A stretch of 55,694 nucleotides of DNA from Streptomyces mesophilus (GCF_011044995.1 NZ_JAAKZW010000019.1:1-55694); one strand, 5' to 3'. Numbered from the stretch's first letter, positions 16,715 to 25,746 are shown. A program made the numbers and translations. Notes: a model not told the origin generated them from the sequence alone.

Positions 16715-17322
16715 CAAGCATCGACCTCGTCTTGCGTGCCGTGCGTGCCGTCTGCGTCCTGACCGCTCCGATCCTGGCCGACGGGCTCTGCCCTGGTGAC
16801 GTCCTCGACCGCTTCGACAATGTGCGGGTACGCGCCGCAGCGGCACAGGTTCCCACTGAGCCGCTCCCGGATCTCTTCCTTGGTCAGCCGTACGGGGGCG
16901 TCGGCGGCGGTGTCCGGGCCGGTCACGTGCGAGGGATGGCCCGCCTCGGCCTCCGCCAGCGCACCGACGGCGGAACACAGCTGTCCCGGGGTGCAGTAAC
17001 CGCACTGGAAGGCGTCCCGCTCGATGAAGGCACGCTGCAGAGGGTGCAAGCCCTCGCCATCTGCATCCCGCAGCCCTTCGACGGTGGTGATGGCGCACCC
17101 CTCGAGGGAGACGGCCAGCACCAGGCAGCTGTTGACGCGGCGACCGTCGACGAGGACGGTGCAGGCCCCGCACTGGCCGTGATCGCAGCCCTTCTTGGCG
17201 CCCGTCAGGTCCATCTGCTCGCGCAACACGTCCAGCAGGGTCGAGCGGTGATCGACGACGGGACTGTGTCCCGAGCCGTTCACCGTCATGGGCACTTCCG
17301 AATGGAACACATCGGTTCCCAT
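16714..17322 (-). CDS. Molybdenum hydroxylase, 2Fe-2S subunit (PaoA/YagT-like)
   Basis: A 202-residue small subunit with two [2Fe-2S] clusters. The plant-ferredoxin-type motif GCDHGQCGACTVLVDG sits in the N-terminal half and the xanthine-oxidase-type motif CGYCTPGQLC...GNLCRCGAYPHIVEAV in the C-terminal half. E. coli PaoA carries a Tat signal; here the N-terminus MGTDVFHSEVPMTVNGSGHS has no twin arginine or hydrophobic core, so the complex is predicted to be cytoplasmic. The ATG at 17322 follows GGGAG; another ATG at 17340 lacks a usable ribosome site. It is the first gene of the operon. Confidence 0.92.
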   Translation of the reverse strand: MGTDVFHSEVPMTVNGSGHSPVVDHRSTLLDVLREQMDLTGAKKGCDHGQCGACTVLVDGRRVNSCLVLAVSLEGCAITTVEGLRDADGEGLHPLQRAFIERDAFQCGYCTPGQLCSAVGALAEAEAGHPSHVTGPDTAADAPVRLTKEEIRERLSGNLCRCGAYPHIVEAVEDVTRAEPVGQDRSGQDADGTHGTQDEVDA

Positions 17323-17391
17323 GGTGCGCTGCTCCCTCATCCCTGACGTGGTCTGTGCGGTCCTCCTGTAACCAGCCTGAGCCAGCACACA

Positions 17392-17411
17392 CATTCCGGC
17401 ATGCCGGAATG
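17392..17411. promoter_or_regulatory. Perfect 20-bp palindrome upstream of the molybdenum hydroxylase operon
   Basis: CATTCCGGCATGCCGGAATG reads identically on both strands. It lies 70-90 bp before the 2Fe-2S subunit start, where a repressor would overlap the promoter. Size and symmetry suit a TetR- or MarR-type dimer. No regulator gene is adjacent, so the cognate protein is unknown. Confidence 0.65.
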
Positions 17412-17764
17412 CGGGCAGGGAGCAGTAGCGGAAGGCCCTGCGACAACCGAGAGGGCGCCAAGGTTGTACGGCTCGCCGCTTCGGAATGCTTTCAACATTT
17501 TGTTGATGCTCACTTGTGATGACCCGCCCCGGGCAATGTCCGCTTCCTGCCGATGTCGTGATGATCTAATTCACGAGCCGTCCAGGCGGGGAAGGGTTGC
17601 GACTCCAACACCCCTGCCGCTTACGGCCGTTGCGTGGGCAAATCGCCCCGCATCACATCAACTCCGCATGGATGAACGTCCGCTGGGCGTGAGGTTCCCT
17701 GATGCAGTCAGGGGCGCCCTCGCGCGCGGACCGTCGGCCACGCGGCACCTGAGGGGGAACGGCA
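17412..17764. promoter_or_regulatory. Upstream region of the small secreted-protein gene
   Basis: The 353 bp between the hydroxylase palindrome and the next gene hold no convincing gene. The A/T-richer stretch at about 17480-17515 (GCTTTCAACATTTTGTTGATGC) contains the inverted repeat TCAACATTTTGTTGA and may be part of a promoter or operator. Confidence 0.35.
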
Positions 17765-18298
17765 ATGTTTGCCATCACCAAGAAGAACTCCGTCCGCGCC
17801 GCAGCCGCCGTGGTGGCTCTCGCAGCCTTCGGCATGAGTGCGCCGCAGGCCTCGGCCGGGGAAGTTCCCGCGAAGACGGAGCTGAAGATCTCCGCGAAGG
17901 CGGATGACACCACGCGGGCCATCGCCGAGGAGGAGACCGCGGCGGTCCTGGCGACGGGCAACCTCTGCGGCAGCAGCTACCAGCTCTACTACGCCGAGCG
18001 CCTGCCCGACGCGACACGCCTGGGCACCCTGTTCGTCTACAACCAGACCTCGGGTGACGGCGTCTGCGCCATCTTCGACAACAACACGGGCACCGCCAAG
18101 TACATGAAGGTGAAGGTCTGCGACTACAAGACGACCCCCACCTGTGTGACGGACGAGGGAACCTTCAGCCAGTACGCCGGCCCCGTCCGTATGAACGTGA
18201 CCACGTACTGCGCCACGGTCATCGCGGTCATGAAGACGTCGAAGTCCGCCACCACGGCGCTCATCGACCGCAAGGCGAACGCCCGCCCCTGCAACTAG
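17765..18298 (+). CDS. Small secreted protein (177 aa), unknown function
   Basis: A typical signal peptide (MFAITKKNSVRAAAAVVALA with a cut near ASAGE) is followed by a mature domain with four or more cysteines (LCGSSYQ, GDGVCAIFD, KVCDYKTTPTCV, TYCATV), which suggests a disulfide-stabilised beta-rich extracellular protein. No family is recognised. GAGGGGG precedes the ATG. It is the first of four consecutive plus-strand genes encoding exported proteins that end with the large NucA/NucB-type protein, and may share its biology, but it has its own upstream region and the spacings are too large to prove one operon. Confidence 0.75.
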   Translation: MFAITKKNSVRAAAAVVALAAFGMSAPQASAGEVPAKTELKISAKADDTTRAIAEEETAAVLATGNLCGSSYQLYYAERLPDATRLGTLFVYNQTSGDGVCAIFDNNTGTAKYMKVKVCDYKTTPTCVTDEGTFSQYAGPVRMNVTTYCATVIAVMKTSKSATTALIDRKANARPCN

Positions 18299-18399
18299 AA
18301 GCAGCGCATCGCCCGCGGTCAGCCATGTCCGATCGGGCGCTGCTCATCGATGTCCGTTCATCGGTGTCCGTCATCACGCGATCTCACCTCGGAGTATTC

Positions 18400-18855
18400 A
18401 TGAAGAAAGCACTGGCCCGCACGGCGACCGTCTCGGCGGCCATCGTCGGGATGAGCCTGGTGCCCCTGGCCGGCACCTCCTACGCCGCGAGCTGCAGCGG
18501 CGCGGGCTGCGACAACCAGGGCCCGCGGGCCACGGGCTGCGAGACCGCGAGCGTCACCACCCAGAAAACCATCGACAACAACAGCCGCAAGGCCGAACTG
18601 CGTTGGTCGGCGGGGTGCAGCGCGGCCTGGGTCCGGGTCACGAACAATTCCTCGAACTCGCTCTACAACTCGTACGGCTACATCGAGAAGTACGACTCGG
18701 CCGGCAAGCTGATCCGCTCGCTCAGCATCCGGGTCCCCGACAACACGGGCGGCTCGGACTGGTCGAACATGCTGGGCGGCGCCAGCTACTACTACCGCGT
18801 CTGCATCGCCTTTGTCGGCAACGAATACCCGATGAAGTGCAGCACGAAGTTCTGA
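18400..18855 (+). CDS. Secreted DUF2690-like protein (151 aa)
   Basis: Signal peptide MKKALARTATVSAAIVGMSL ending near SYAAS, then a cysteine-patterned mature domain beginning CSGAGCDNQGPRATGCETASV, which fits the DUF2690 family of small exported actinobacterial proteins. DUF2690 domains also occur fused to regulators or peptidoglycan-related proteins, so an envelope role is likely but unproven. GGAGTATTC before the ATG sets the start; an upstream in-frame ATG at 18325 would place 25 non-signal residues in front of the signal peptide and is rejected. Confidence 0.8.
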   Translation: MKKALARTATVSAAIVGMSLVPLAGTSYAASCSGAGCDNQGPRATGCETASVTTQKTIDNNSRKAELRWSAGCSAAWVRVTNNSSNSLYNSYGYIEKYDSAGKLIRSLSIRVPDNTGGSDWSNMLGGASYYYRVCIAFVGNEYPMKCSTKF

Positions 18856-19017
18856 GCCATCGACCGAGGATGACGCGGAAGTAACCCCCGCAAGAAGCCA
18901 GACCGGCCCCGCCTGCCGCCGTGCGAACTCGTGAGAGATCCAGGCGCGGGCCGGCCGGCACACCGCAAGCCGGCGATGCCGCGTGGTGGTGTTGCTCCAC
19001 GTAGACAAGGAAAGTTT

Positions 19018-20004
19018 GTGCACATCCCCCAGCGAACGACGAGCGTCGCGATATCTGTCATGTTCGCGACAATCCTTCTCGGTGCGTGCTCGTCGTCCGG
19101 ATCGCCGTCCGACCCGGCGAAGGGCCAGGCACCTGTCGACCGCAGCAACTGGCCGGCAAAAACGCCTACGTCCGGACTGGCCAAGGGCTTGGCACTGCCG
19201 CTCGAGGCCTACATGTCCACGTATGCGGATCAGGTCACGGTCGACACGGCCCTGCGCACCCTGCAGACGCGCTGCATGTCCGAGTACGGCTTCGCCGTCG
19301 ACCTGCCACGCCCCGGAGTGAACCCGCCGGCCGGCAACAACTCAGCCCATATCGAGCGTCGTTACGGCATCACCGACCGCGCCCAGGCGAAGAAGTACGG
19401 CTACCTGCTGCCGCCCGAACAGCGCAAGCACACCGAGCCGGAGCTGCCCGACCTGCCTGATGTCCAGGTCGAGGTCCTCACCGGTCACACCAAGCCGGAG
19501 CCGGTCGCCGCGCCCACGGGCGGTGACGGTTCCTACTTCGGCTCATCCGAGAAGACCGAGCCCGCTCGGGCCGAGCACAACGGCAAGAAGCTGCACAAGG
19601 GCGGCTGCATCGGCTGGTCGCAACAGCAGCTCCAGCTCAACGAGTTGGATGCGGGCTTCGTCTCCCAGCTCGCCTCCAGGAGCCTGTCCGAGTCCCGGCC
19701 GGGCAAGCCGGTCGGCAAGGCCATCACGGACTGGGCGGCCTGCATGAAGACCAAGGGCCACAAGTCCGCCGACCCGTTCCGGGCCATGGAGCAGGGTCTC
19801 GCCGACGGTGACGGCGCCACCAAGAACGCGATCGCACTCGCCCTGGACGACCTCGACTGCAAGAAGCAGACCCGTCTGATCGAGGTCTGGTTCAAGGAGG
19901 AGTCGGCCATCCAGAAGCGGCTGATCAACGACAACAAGGACCAGCTCGCCACCGTCAAAGCGCGCATGAGCGAAGTCCTCGCAGCCGCCAAGGCTGTCAA
20001 GTAA
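19018..20004 (+). CDS. Lipoprotein upstream of the NucA/NucB-type exported protein
   Basis: A 328-residue lipoprotein: GTG start, basic and hydrophobic N-terminus, and lipobox LLGAC followed by SSSGSPSDP. The mature part has conserved-looking cysteines (LQTRCMSEYGF, GGCIGW, WAACMKTKG, LDDLDCKK) and is largely helical near the C-terminus. No family name is assigned. The gene ends 17 bp before the 1501-residue exported protein, so they are almost certainly co-transcribed; a surface-anchored partner, exporter aid or adaptor for that protein is a reasonable inference. An upstream ATG at 18931 would bury the lipobox and is not used. Confidence 0.8.
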   Translation: MHIPQRTTSVAISVMFATILLGACSSSGSPSDPAKGQAPVDRSNWPAKTPTSGLAKGLALPLEAYMSTYADQVTVDTALRTLQTRCMSEYGFAVDLPRPGVNPPAGNNSAHIERRYGITDRAQAKKYGYLLPPEQRKHTEPELPDLPDVQVEVLTGHTKPEPVAAPTGGDGSYFGSSEKTEPARAEHNGKKLHKGGCIGWSQQQLQLNELDAGFVSQLASRSLSESRPGKPVGKAITDWAACMKTKGHKSADPFRAMEQGLADGDGATKNAIALALDDLDCKKQTRLIEVWFKEESAIQKRLINDNKDQLATVKARMSEVLAAAKAVK

Positions 20005-20021
20005 CCAGAGAAGGAAGAACG

Positions 20022-23000
20022 TTGAGACACAGACGTATCCGTCTGCGCGTCCCGGTCACCCTCGCGGTGGCCACCGCGCTGGCGATACCCCTGGGCCTGC
20101 CCGCGCAGGCCGAGGAATCAAAGCCGCCCCAGGGCGCGGCTCAGGGGTGGAGCAACTCCCCCCAGCAGCAGGGCAAGGTCACCTTGAAGCCCTCCGCCAT
20201 CCCTGCGAAGGATCGCGCCGGCCTGCTCGGCAAGGACTACCAGGACTCCGCCGACACCGCGGTCACCGCGACCGGCGACGGCACCGGCTTCCACCTCCTT
20301 GCGGGCAAGGAGAGGGACGGCTACCAACTGCGCACGATAGCCAGCCTGTTCGAGGACGGGTTCGCCTCGGACACCTGGATCGGCAACCACTGCGTCACCG
20401 GTTCCGGCAAGTTCGCAGCCGTCTCCTACGCGCCGCGTATGTTCACCAACAAACCCCAGCTGATGGTGCGCGGTGCCTTCACCGCGGTCGTCGACCTGAC
20501 CTCGGGCAAGGTCACCAAGCTGCCGTTCCAGTCGTCGCTCGCCTACTTCTCGCCCGGCTGCGGCCAAGGCGACCAGGCGGTGTTCACCCAGCTCACGCAC
20601 GACGGTGACAAGAAGCAGCAGACCCGCCTGCTCACCATCGACGCGGCGAGTGGCAAGGAGTCCGAACCCGTCACGCTCGGCGGGCAGATCACCTCCGCCA
20701 TCCCCACGGCCGAGGGCATCGTCGCCGCGCACGGCAACAAGCTGGTACGGATCAACGGCACGGCCGAGAAGACCCTGGCCGCCACGACGACGGTGCCGTT
20801 CCAGATCACCGCCGACGCCGACGGCAGCATCACCTTCATCGACCGCGAGCTCGACACGACCACGTCCAAGACACCGGCCAGCTGGGCCAAGCACCTGGAC
20901 CACACCAAGGTCGCGCAGGGCAAGAAGACCACGCCCGTCACCGTCGCCTCCGGCACGCTGCACGCATGGGACCTGGCCCGCTCTGCACGCGGCGACGTGT
21001 TCGTCACCGGTGACGCCACGTCGAAGACGCTCCCCCAGCGGGTGCACAACCCCGGCAGGCTCCCCAAGGGCGCGGCGATCTCCAGCCACGCCCGGGCGGC
21101 TCTGACCACCACCTGGTCCGACGGCAAGACCACCCTGGTCAACCCGGAGGACGCCGCGGCCCCCCGCCCCGCGCGTACCGCGCTGCGCCTGCTGGAGTCC
21201 GGCAAGTCCGTGACGCTTGACCTGCGTCCCGGCGCCCACCGCATGGGCAACGCGGCACAGGGGCACGCCCTGTCCCCCGCCCTGCCCACCGGCGGCCCCG
21301 TCGACTCCGGCCCCGACAAGGCGAGCAAGGCCGACAAGACCGGTGACGGCCTGTCCACGCAGACCGTCAGCACCCAGGCCCTCGGCGCACAGGCCGACGA
21401 CCCCAGCGAAGGCAGCGGGGAACGGTACTGCTCGGTGGCCCGCAACGACGTGAAGAAGCAGGCGTTCCAGCCCACACCGCGCCAAGTCGAGTGGGCCGTG
21501 GACCAAGCCGTCGTCGGCGAGCTGAACTTCTACCGCGACAGCAACTGGAAGAACACCGGCATCGCCGGCGGCTACCAGCCCCAGGGTCTGTTCCCGCCGA
21601 TCGTCCTGGCAGGTGACCCCAACGGCACCCTCGACAACGAGGACCCCGACGTCACCGACAAGTGGCACATTCCCGCGCAGGTGATGCTCGGCATCACCGC
21701 GCAGGAATCCAACATGTGGCAGGCCACCCGCTTCGCCGTCCCCGGTGTCACCTCCAACTCGCTGATCGGCAACTACTACGGCGTCGACTACGCCGCCTCC
21801 GGCGAACAGGTCGACCCGTGGCGTATCAACTGGGCCGACGCCGACTGCGGTTACGGCATCACGCAGGCCACCGACGGCATGCGCCTGGCGGGCAAGACCA
21901 AGCCGGGCGAGACCGCCCTGTCCACGGTGGCGCAGGAAGCGGTCGCGCTGGACTACACCGCCAACGTCGCGGCCGGCGTGCGGATCCTGTCGGACAAGTG
22001 GAACCAGACCTACAACGCCGGCATGAAGATCAACGGCGGTCACCCCAAGTGGATCGAGAACTGGTTCTTCGCCCTGTGGGCGTACAACTCCGGCTTCTAC
22101 GACACCGCCGACTCCCAGGGCCACTCGGGCGTGGGCTGGACGAACAACCCGGCCAACCCGCTGTGGAAGGCCAACCGGGTGCCGTTCCTGCAGCACGCCA
22201 CGGACTCCTCCAAGGACGACTACAGCCACGCCGCGCACCCGCAGGACTGGCCGTATCAGGAGAAGGTGATCGGCTGGGCGGCCCGCCCGATCTCGGCGAT
22301 GTTCGCTCCGGGTGACTTCCAGGCGGGCTACCGCCCCGCATGGTGGACCACCAACGCGGACCGCGCGAGCGCCAAGCCTCCGGTCGACCTGTTCTGCAAC
22401 GCGACGAACAACTGCAACCCGACCAAGATCGGCGACAACGACTCCAACGACCCGGGCCTGGGCGCCTGCACCCTCGACGCGGGCAACAGCGACACCAACG
22501 CACACTGGCTGCACTGCTGGTGGAACCAGGAGGTCACCGCGGCGCAGTGGAAGAACTGTGACACGGGGGCCAAGTGCGGCAACGGCGTGCACCGCTTCAC
22601 CACGTCCTACGGCGAGCAGCCGGATGCCGGCTCATACCCGCCGAACTGCTCCACCACGCCGCTGCCCGCCAACGCCCTGGTGGTCGACGACTTGGCGAAC
22701 GGCACCACACCCGCAGGCGTTGACTCCAAGCGCGGATGCGGGGCGGTGCAATCCAGCGGCACGTTCAACTTCACGTACGTGCCGTGGGACACCCCGATGG
22801 ATCTCACCCACGACGGGACGGACAACCCGACCACCGTCACCACGTATCCCGGCAAGATCGACACGCACCAGATCGGCGCGGGCTACGGCAACCACTTCTG
22901 GTTCACGCACACCCGCACCCTGGATCCCCACCCGGCCAACGCCAACCGGATGAAGGTCACCGGCACCTGGAAGCTCAACAGCGCACTGACCAACACCAGC

Positions 23001-24527
23001 CGCCAGGCCAAGGTCTTCGCGCACATCCCCGACCACGGGGCGCAGACCTCCAACGCCGTCTACCGGATCCAGACCCCGGAAGGGGAAGAGGAAGCGTCCA
23101 TCTCGCAGACGGCGAACGAGTCCAACAAGTGGGTCGACCTGGGCGCCTACTACTTCGGTGACCAGATCCCCGAGGTGCAGCTCGACAACTTCAACGGCGG
23201 CAACGGTTCCGCCGACATCGCCTTCGACGCGCTGGCCTTCGTACCCGGCACGTACGACGGTCAGAAGATCACCGGCAATATGACGGCCAACCCGACCGCG
23301 CCGGAACCGGCCCCGGTCGAGCCCGGCGAGGACATCACCGAAGAGCTCTTCCCGAAGGTCGCCGGTACCTCGAAGGCTGATACCTCGGCCGGCCGCACCG
23401 CGACGGCTCCGATCACGACCAGAGGCACCTCGTCGTGCTCGACCGCGTCGGTGTCCATCACCCGCCAGCGCACCAATAGCTGCCTCCACGACGAGCTGTC
23501 CGTGACGCACTTCGAGAACAACGCACCGGACGGGGGCGCGACGTTCGACTACTACAACACGGTCTACCTCGACCCCAAGAGTGCGGAGTTCTCCCAGGTC
23601 ACCAATATCCGGTTGAAGTCGATGAGCGGTGCGATGCACACCGTCGACTTGAACTACGAGGCCAAGTGCCGCGGGTACTGCGAAATCACCAGCGTCAACT
23701 GGGACGGATCCAAGGTCTTCAAGAAGGGCGACACCCTGGAGAGGACCATCACCACACGGATGAAGTGGACGCCCAGCGGTGCGTCCATGAACTCGATCAC
23801 GCCGTACTGGTCCTTCGGCGGGGCGACCAACGGGGACGCGATCCGCAACCCGCTCGAAGTCGAGAAGTCCAAGCTGGACATCCGCTGCGACACGGCCGTC
23901 TCCGGAGCCGGTACCGGCTGTGTGTTCTCCGGCTACGACCCGACGTACGTCATGAACTCCAAGAAGTTCCCCGGGGCCGCCGCGCATATCGACATGATGT
24001 GGCGCAAGACCACGCTCGACTGGGGCAACCGCAACGGCGGCAAGCCGCTCACCTATCTGGGCAACAAGATGGCCGTCGACGAACCGACCAAGACCCAGCA
24101 GGACCGCAACCGTCAGCTCATTTGCGGCAGGCAGTGGAAGACCTACAGGGACACCGGTCTGTTCAGTGACCTGTGGACCCTGGAGGCCGGGGAACCGCGT
24201 ACCGACGCGAAGAGCTGCGACGAGTTCGCCTTCGCCAATGCCTTCCAGAGCGCCGGAAACTCCAGGGGCCCCAACCCTGTCGGCTACAGCGGCAAGGAAT
24301 GCGTGCAGACCTACGTCAAGCGCAACCCCGACGACACCATGACGCTCCACCTGCGTCCGGATGCCCCGGCACCGACCTGGAACGAGCCCTGCGGCCGGTC
24401 CTCGATGTCGAACTGGCAGAACACCCAGTCGATGCGCCCGTTCGGCGACTTCATCAAGGAACAACGTCTGATGGAGGACGACGACTACTGGCTCGACCTC
24501 GACGGATTCACCCCGCCCACCCCGTAA
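20022..24527 (+). CDS. Large exported multidomain protein with C-terminal NucA/NucB-type nuclease (toxin candidate)
   Basis: A 1501-residue protein with a signal peptide (LRVPVTLAVATALAIPLGLP, cut near AQAEE). Residues about 40-420 look like a beta-propeller-type repeat region. Residues about 520-760 contain a lysozyme/transglycosylase-like fold (VMLGITAQESNMWQATRF with Glu562, then DCGYGITQATDGM). Residues about 1005-1080 resemble a golvesin C-terminal-like binding domain (AVYRIQTPEGEEE...WVDLGAYYFGDQIPEVQL...FDALAFVPG). The C-terminal 250 residues match the NucA/NucB deoxyribonuclease layout, with DWGNRNGGKPLTY and the signature SCDEFAFANAFQSAG (about 1399-1413). The order cell-wall-acting region, binding region, C-terminal nuclease is that of a polymorphic toxin. 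It is paired with an upstream lipoprotein and a convergent SUKH gene. Confidence 0.85.
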   Translation: MRHRRIRLRVPVTLAVATALAIPLGLPAQAEESKPPQGAAQGWSNSPQQQGKVTLKPSAIPAKDRAGLLGKDYQDSADTAVTATGDGTGFHLLAGKERDGYQLRTIASLFEDGFASDTWIGNHCVTGSGKFAAVSYAPRMFTNKPQLMVRGAFTAVVDLTSGKVTKLPFQSSLAYFSPGCGQGDQAVFTQLTHDGDKKQQTRLLTIDAASGKESEPVTLGGQITSAIPTAEGIVAAHGNKLVRINGTAEKTLAATTTVPFQITADADGSITFIDRELDTTTSKTPASWAKHLDHTKVAQGKKTTPVTVASGTLHAWDLARSARGDVFVTGDATSKTLPQRVHNPGRLPKGAAISSHARAALTTTWSDGKTTLVNPEDAAAPRPARTALRLLESGKSVTLDLRPGAHRMGNAAQGHALSPALPTGGPVDSGPDKASKADKTGDGLSTQTVSTQALGAQADDPSEGSGERYCSVARNDVKKQAFQPTPRQVEWAVDQAVVGELNFYRDSNWKNTGIAGGYQPQGLFPPIVLAGDPNGTLDNEDPDVTDKWHIPAQVMLGITAQESNMWQATRFAVPGVTSNSLIGNYYGVDYAASGEQVDPWRINWADADCGYGITQATDGMRLAGKTKPGETALSTVAQEAVALDYTANVAAGVRILSDKWNQTYNAGMKINGGHPKWIENWFFALWAYNSGFYDTADSQGHSGVGWTNNPANPLWKANRVPFLQHATDSSKDDYSHAAHPQDWPYQEKVIGWAARPISAMFAPGDFQAGYRPAWWTTNADRASAKPPVDLFCNATNNCNPTKIGDNDSNDPGLGACTLDAGNSDTNAHWLHCWWNQEVTAAQWKNCDTGAKCGNGVHRFTTSYGEQPDAGSYPPNCSTTPLPANALVVDDLANGTTPAGVDSKRGCGAVQSSGTFNFTYVPWDTPMDLTHDGTDNPTTVTTYPGKIDTHQIGAGYGNHFWFTHTRTLDPHPANANRMKVTGTWKLNSALTNTSRQAKVFAHIPDHGAQTSNAVYRIQTPEGEEEASISQTANESNKWVDLGAYYFGDQIPEVQLDNFNGGNGSADIAFDALAFVPGTYDGQKITGNMTANPTAPEPAPVEPGEDITEELFPKVAGTSKADTSAGRTATAPITTRGTSSCSTASVSITRQRTNSCLHDELSVTHFENNAPDGGATFDYYNTVYLDPKSAEFSQVTNIRLKSMSGAMHTVDLNYEAKCRGYCEITSVNWDGSKVFKKGDTLERTITTRMKWTPSGASMNSITPYWSFGGATNGDAIRNPLEVEKSKLDIRCDTAVSGAGTGCVFSGYDPTYVMNSKKFPGAAAHIDMMWRKTTLDWGNRNGGKPLTYLGNKMAVDEPTKTQQDRNRQLICGRQWKTYRDTGLFSDLWTLEAGEPRTDAKSCDEFAFANAFQSAGNSRGPNPVGYSGKECVQTYVKRNPDDTMTLHLRPDAPAPTWNEPCGRSSMSNWQNTQSMRPFGDFIKEQRLMEDDDYWLDLDGFTPPTP

Positions 24528-24540
24528 CCGCACCATGAAA

Positions 24541-24570
24541 AATGCCCCCCGATTTTCGTCGGGGGGCATT
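24541..24570. terminator. Bidirectional terminator between NucA/NucB-type gene and SUKH gene
   Basis: AATGCCCCCCGA and TCGGGGGGCATT form a perfect 12-bp stem around TTTTCG. It sits in the 49-bp gap between two convergent genes and can stop transcription from both sides. Confidence 0.85.
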
Positions 24571-24576
24571 CGTGCT

Positions 24577-25161
24577 TCACAACCACACGAGTCGTCCGTC
24601 GACGGCTGAACAGACGGGATGGTTTCCCTCGCCGATCCTCGTCAGCGTCTCTGCCACCGAGTCGAAATAGTCGGCCAATGAGGCGTACTCCCCCGTGGTC
24701 GTGATCTCACCCACGAACCACCTGCCGATACGTCCGTCCCGCACGTCGATGAACTTTCCCGTCCAGCCGTCCTGATCCGACAGGAACGGGATCCACTCGT
24801 TGCGCCAGAACGGGTTGTCCGGCTGATCGGGAGGGTTGACCCCGCCGGAAACCCGGTGGTTCGCATAGAGCTTTTCCATCGCCCAGATCCCGAGAAAGAA
24901 GCTGGTCTCGTCCGGGAACCCGGCGAAACCGCAACAGGCCACATCGTCGTCCACCTCTTCCTCAGGAAGATCCAGATTGTTCTGCAGCAGCCATGCCCGC
25001 AGATCCGGAGGAAGAGAGATACCCATCCGCCCCTCAGCGGCCGTGAGCATCTGCTCCGTGGCCGGCCCGGGCAATTCCGCGTGATCGGCCGGAGCCTGCT
25101 CCCGCAGAAGCTCCATCACCCGAGACCAACTCTCCACCGCACTCATCCCCACTGCACTCAT
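24577..25161 (-). CDS. SUKH (SMI1/KNR4) family protein, likely immunity protein
   Basis: A 194-residue cytoplasmic protein with the SUKH pattern: PGPATEQMLTAAEGRMGISL followed by PPDLRAWLLQNNLDLPEE near the N-terminus, GFAGFPDETSFFLGIWAMEK in the middle, and WIPFLSDQDGWTGKFIDVRD later. SUKH proteins are the commonest immunity proteins of bacterial polymorphic nuclease toxins. The gene faces the NucA/NucB-type gene tail to tail across a shared terminator instead of following it in the same direction. Two in-frame ATGs (25161 and 25146) lie in a perfect 15-bp tandem duplication, so the start is uncertain by five residues. Confidence 0.85.
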   Translation of the reverse strand: MSAVGMSAVESWSRVMELLREQAPADHAELPGPATEQMLTAAEGRMGISLPPDLRAWLLQNNLDLPEEEVDDDVACCGFAGFPDETSFFLGIWAMEKLYANHRVSGGVNPPDQPDNPFWRNEWIPFLSDQDGWTGKFIDVRDGRIGRWFVGEITTTGEYASLADYFDSVAETLTRIGEGNHPVCSAVDGRLVWL

Positions 25162-25168
25162 CCCCACT
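25139..25168. repeat. 15-bp tandem duplication at the SUKH start
   Basis: The unit ACTCATCCCCACTGC occurs twice in tandem. On the coding strand it duplicates the ribosome-binding region and start codon (ATGAGTGCAGTGGGG), giving two possible starts and adding MSAVG to the protein. Confidence 0.7.
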
Positions 25169-25263
25169 GCCCTTCTGCACCGACGGAACCGACTCGAGCT
25201 CGCGCCTTGTCCAACCTCCTGTGGAGGCTTGCGAGTTGCCTGCTCAGCAGGCCGGTCACGGTG

Positions 25264-25746
25264 TCATCGGGTCCGCTCGGCGAGGTGGGCGCCCATGGTG
25301 GTGTTCAGATCTGTCATGAATTGCTCGAACTGTTCCAGGAGTTGCGGCGGGTAGGGGGACATCGCGGCATCGAGGCGGCCGGCGAGCGGCCCGAAGAATT
25401 CGTCCGCCCGCTGTTGTACGTGCGGGCCGCCGCGCAGGGTGACGATGCGACGGTCGGAGTGCTCGCGGGTGCGGGTGATGTGCCCGGCCGCTTCGAGGCG
25501 GTTCAGGAGTGCGGTGGTGGCGCCCGTGGACAGGGAGATGCGCTCACTCAACCGGGCCGGGGACAGCGGGGTCCCGCGTTCTTCGGCGGCGGCGATCTCC
25601 AGCATCGCGGTCGCGTCGGTGGAGTGCAGGCCCAGCCATGCCGCGAAACGCCGACTGAGCTCGGCGTAGTGACCGCCGTAGATCCTCAGCACCTCCATCA
25701 GCCGCTCACGCTGCTCCGCGACACCGTCCCGCACGGCTTCCTCCAC
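25264..25746 (-). CDS. MarR-family transcriptional regulator
   Basis: A 160-residue winged-helix regulator. The core PLSPARLSERISLSTGATTA then LLNRLEAAGHITRTREHSDRR is the MarR helix-turn-helix plus wing, with the DRR motif. N- and C-terminal helices for dimerisation flank it. GTG at 25746 is used because GGAGGG lies 6 nt upstream. It is divergent from a DHA2 efflux gene with 125 bp between the starts, the classic layout for a MarR repressor controlling its own gene and the pump in response to a drug or phenolic ligand. Confidence 0.9.
   Translation of the reverse strand: MEEAVRDGVAEQRERLMEVLRIYGGHYAELSRRFAAWLGLHSTDATAMLEIAAAEERGTPLSPARLSERISLSTGATTALLNRLEAAGHITRTREHSDRRIVTLRGGPHVQQRADEFFGPLAGRLDAAMSPYPPQLLEQFEQFMTDLNTTMGAHLAERTR

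Noticed and set aside
20118..22592. Long open frame opposite the large exported protein
   Set aside because: Antisense to a gene with clear domains and signal peptide; composition is that of a shadow frame and it has no ribosome site.
22632..24569. Second long antisense frame over the NucA/NucB-type region
   Set aside because: Same reasoning; it also crosses the shared terminator between the toxin-like and SUKH genes.
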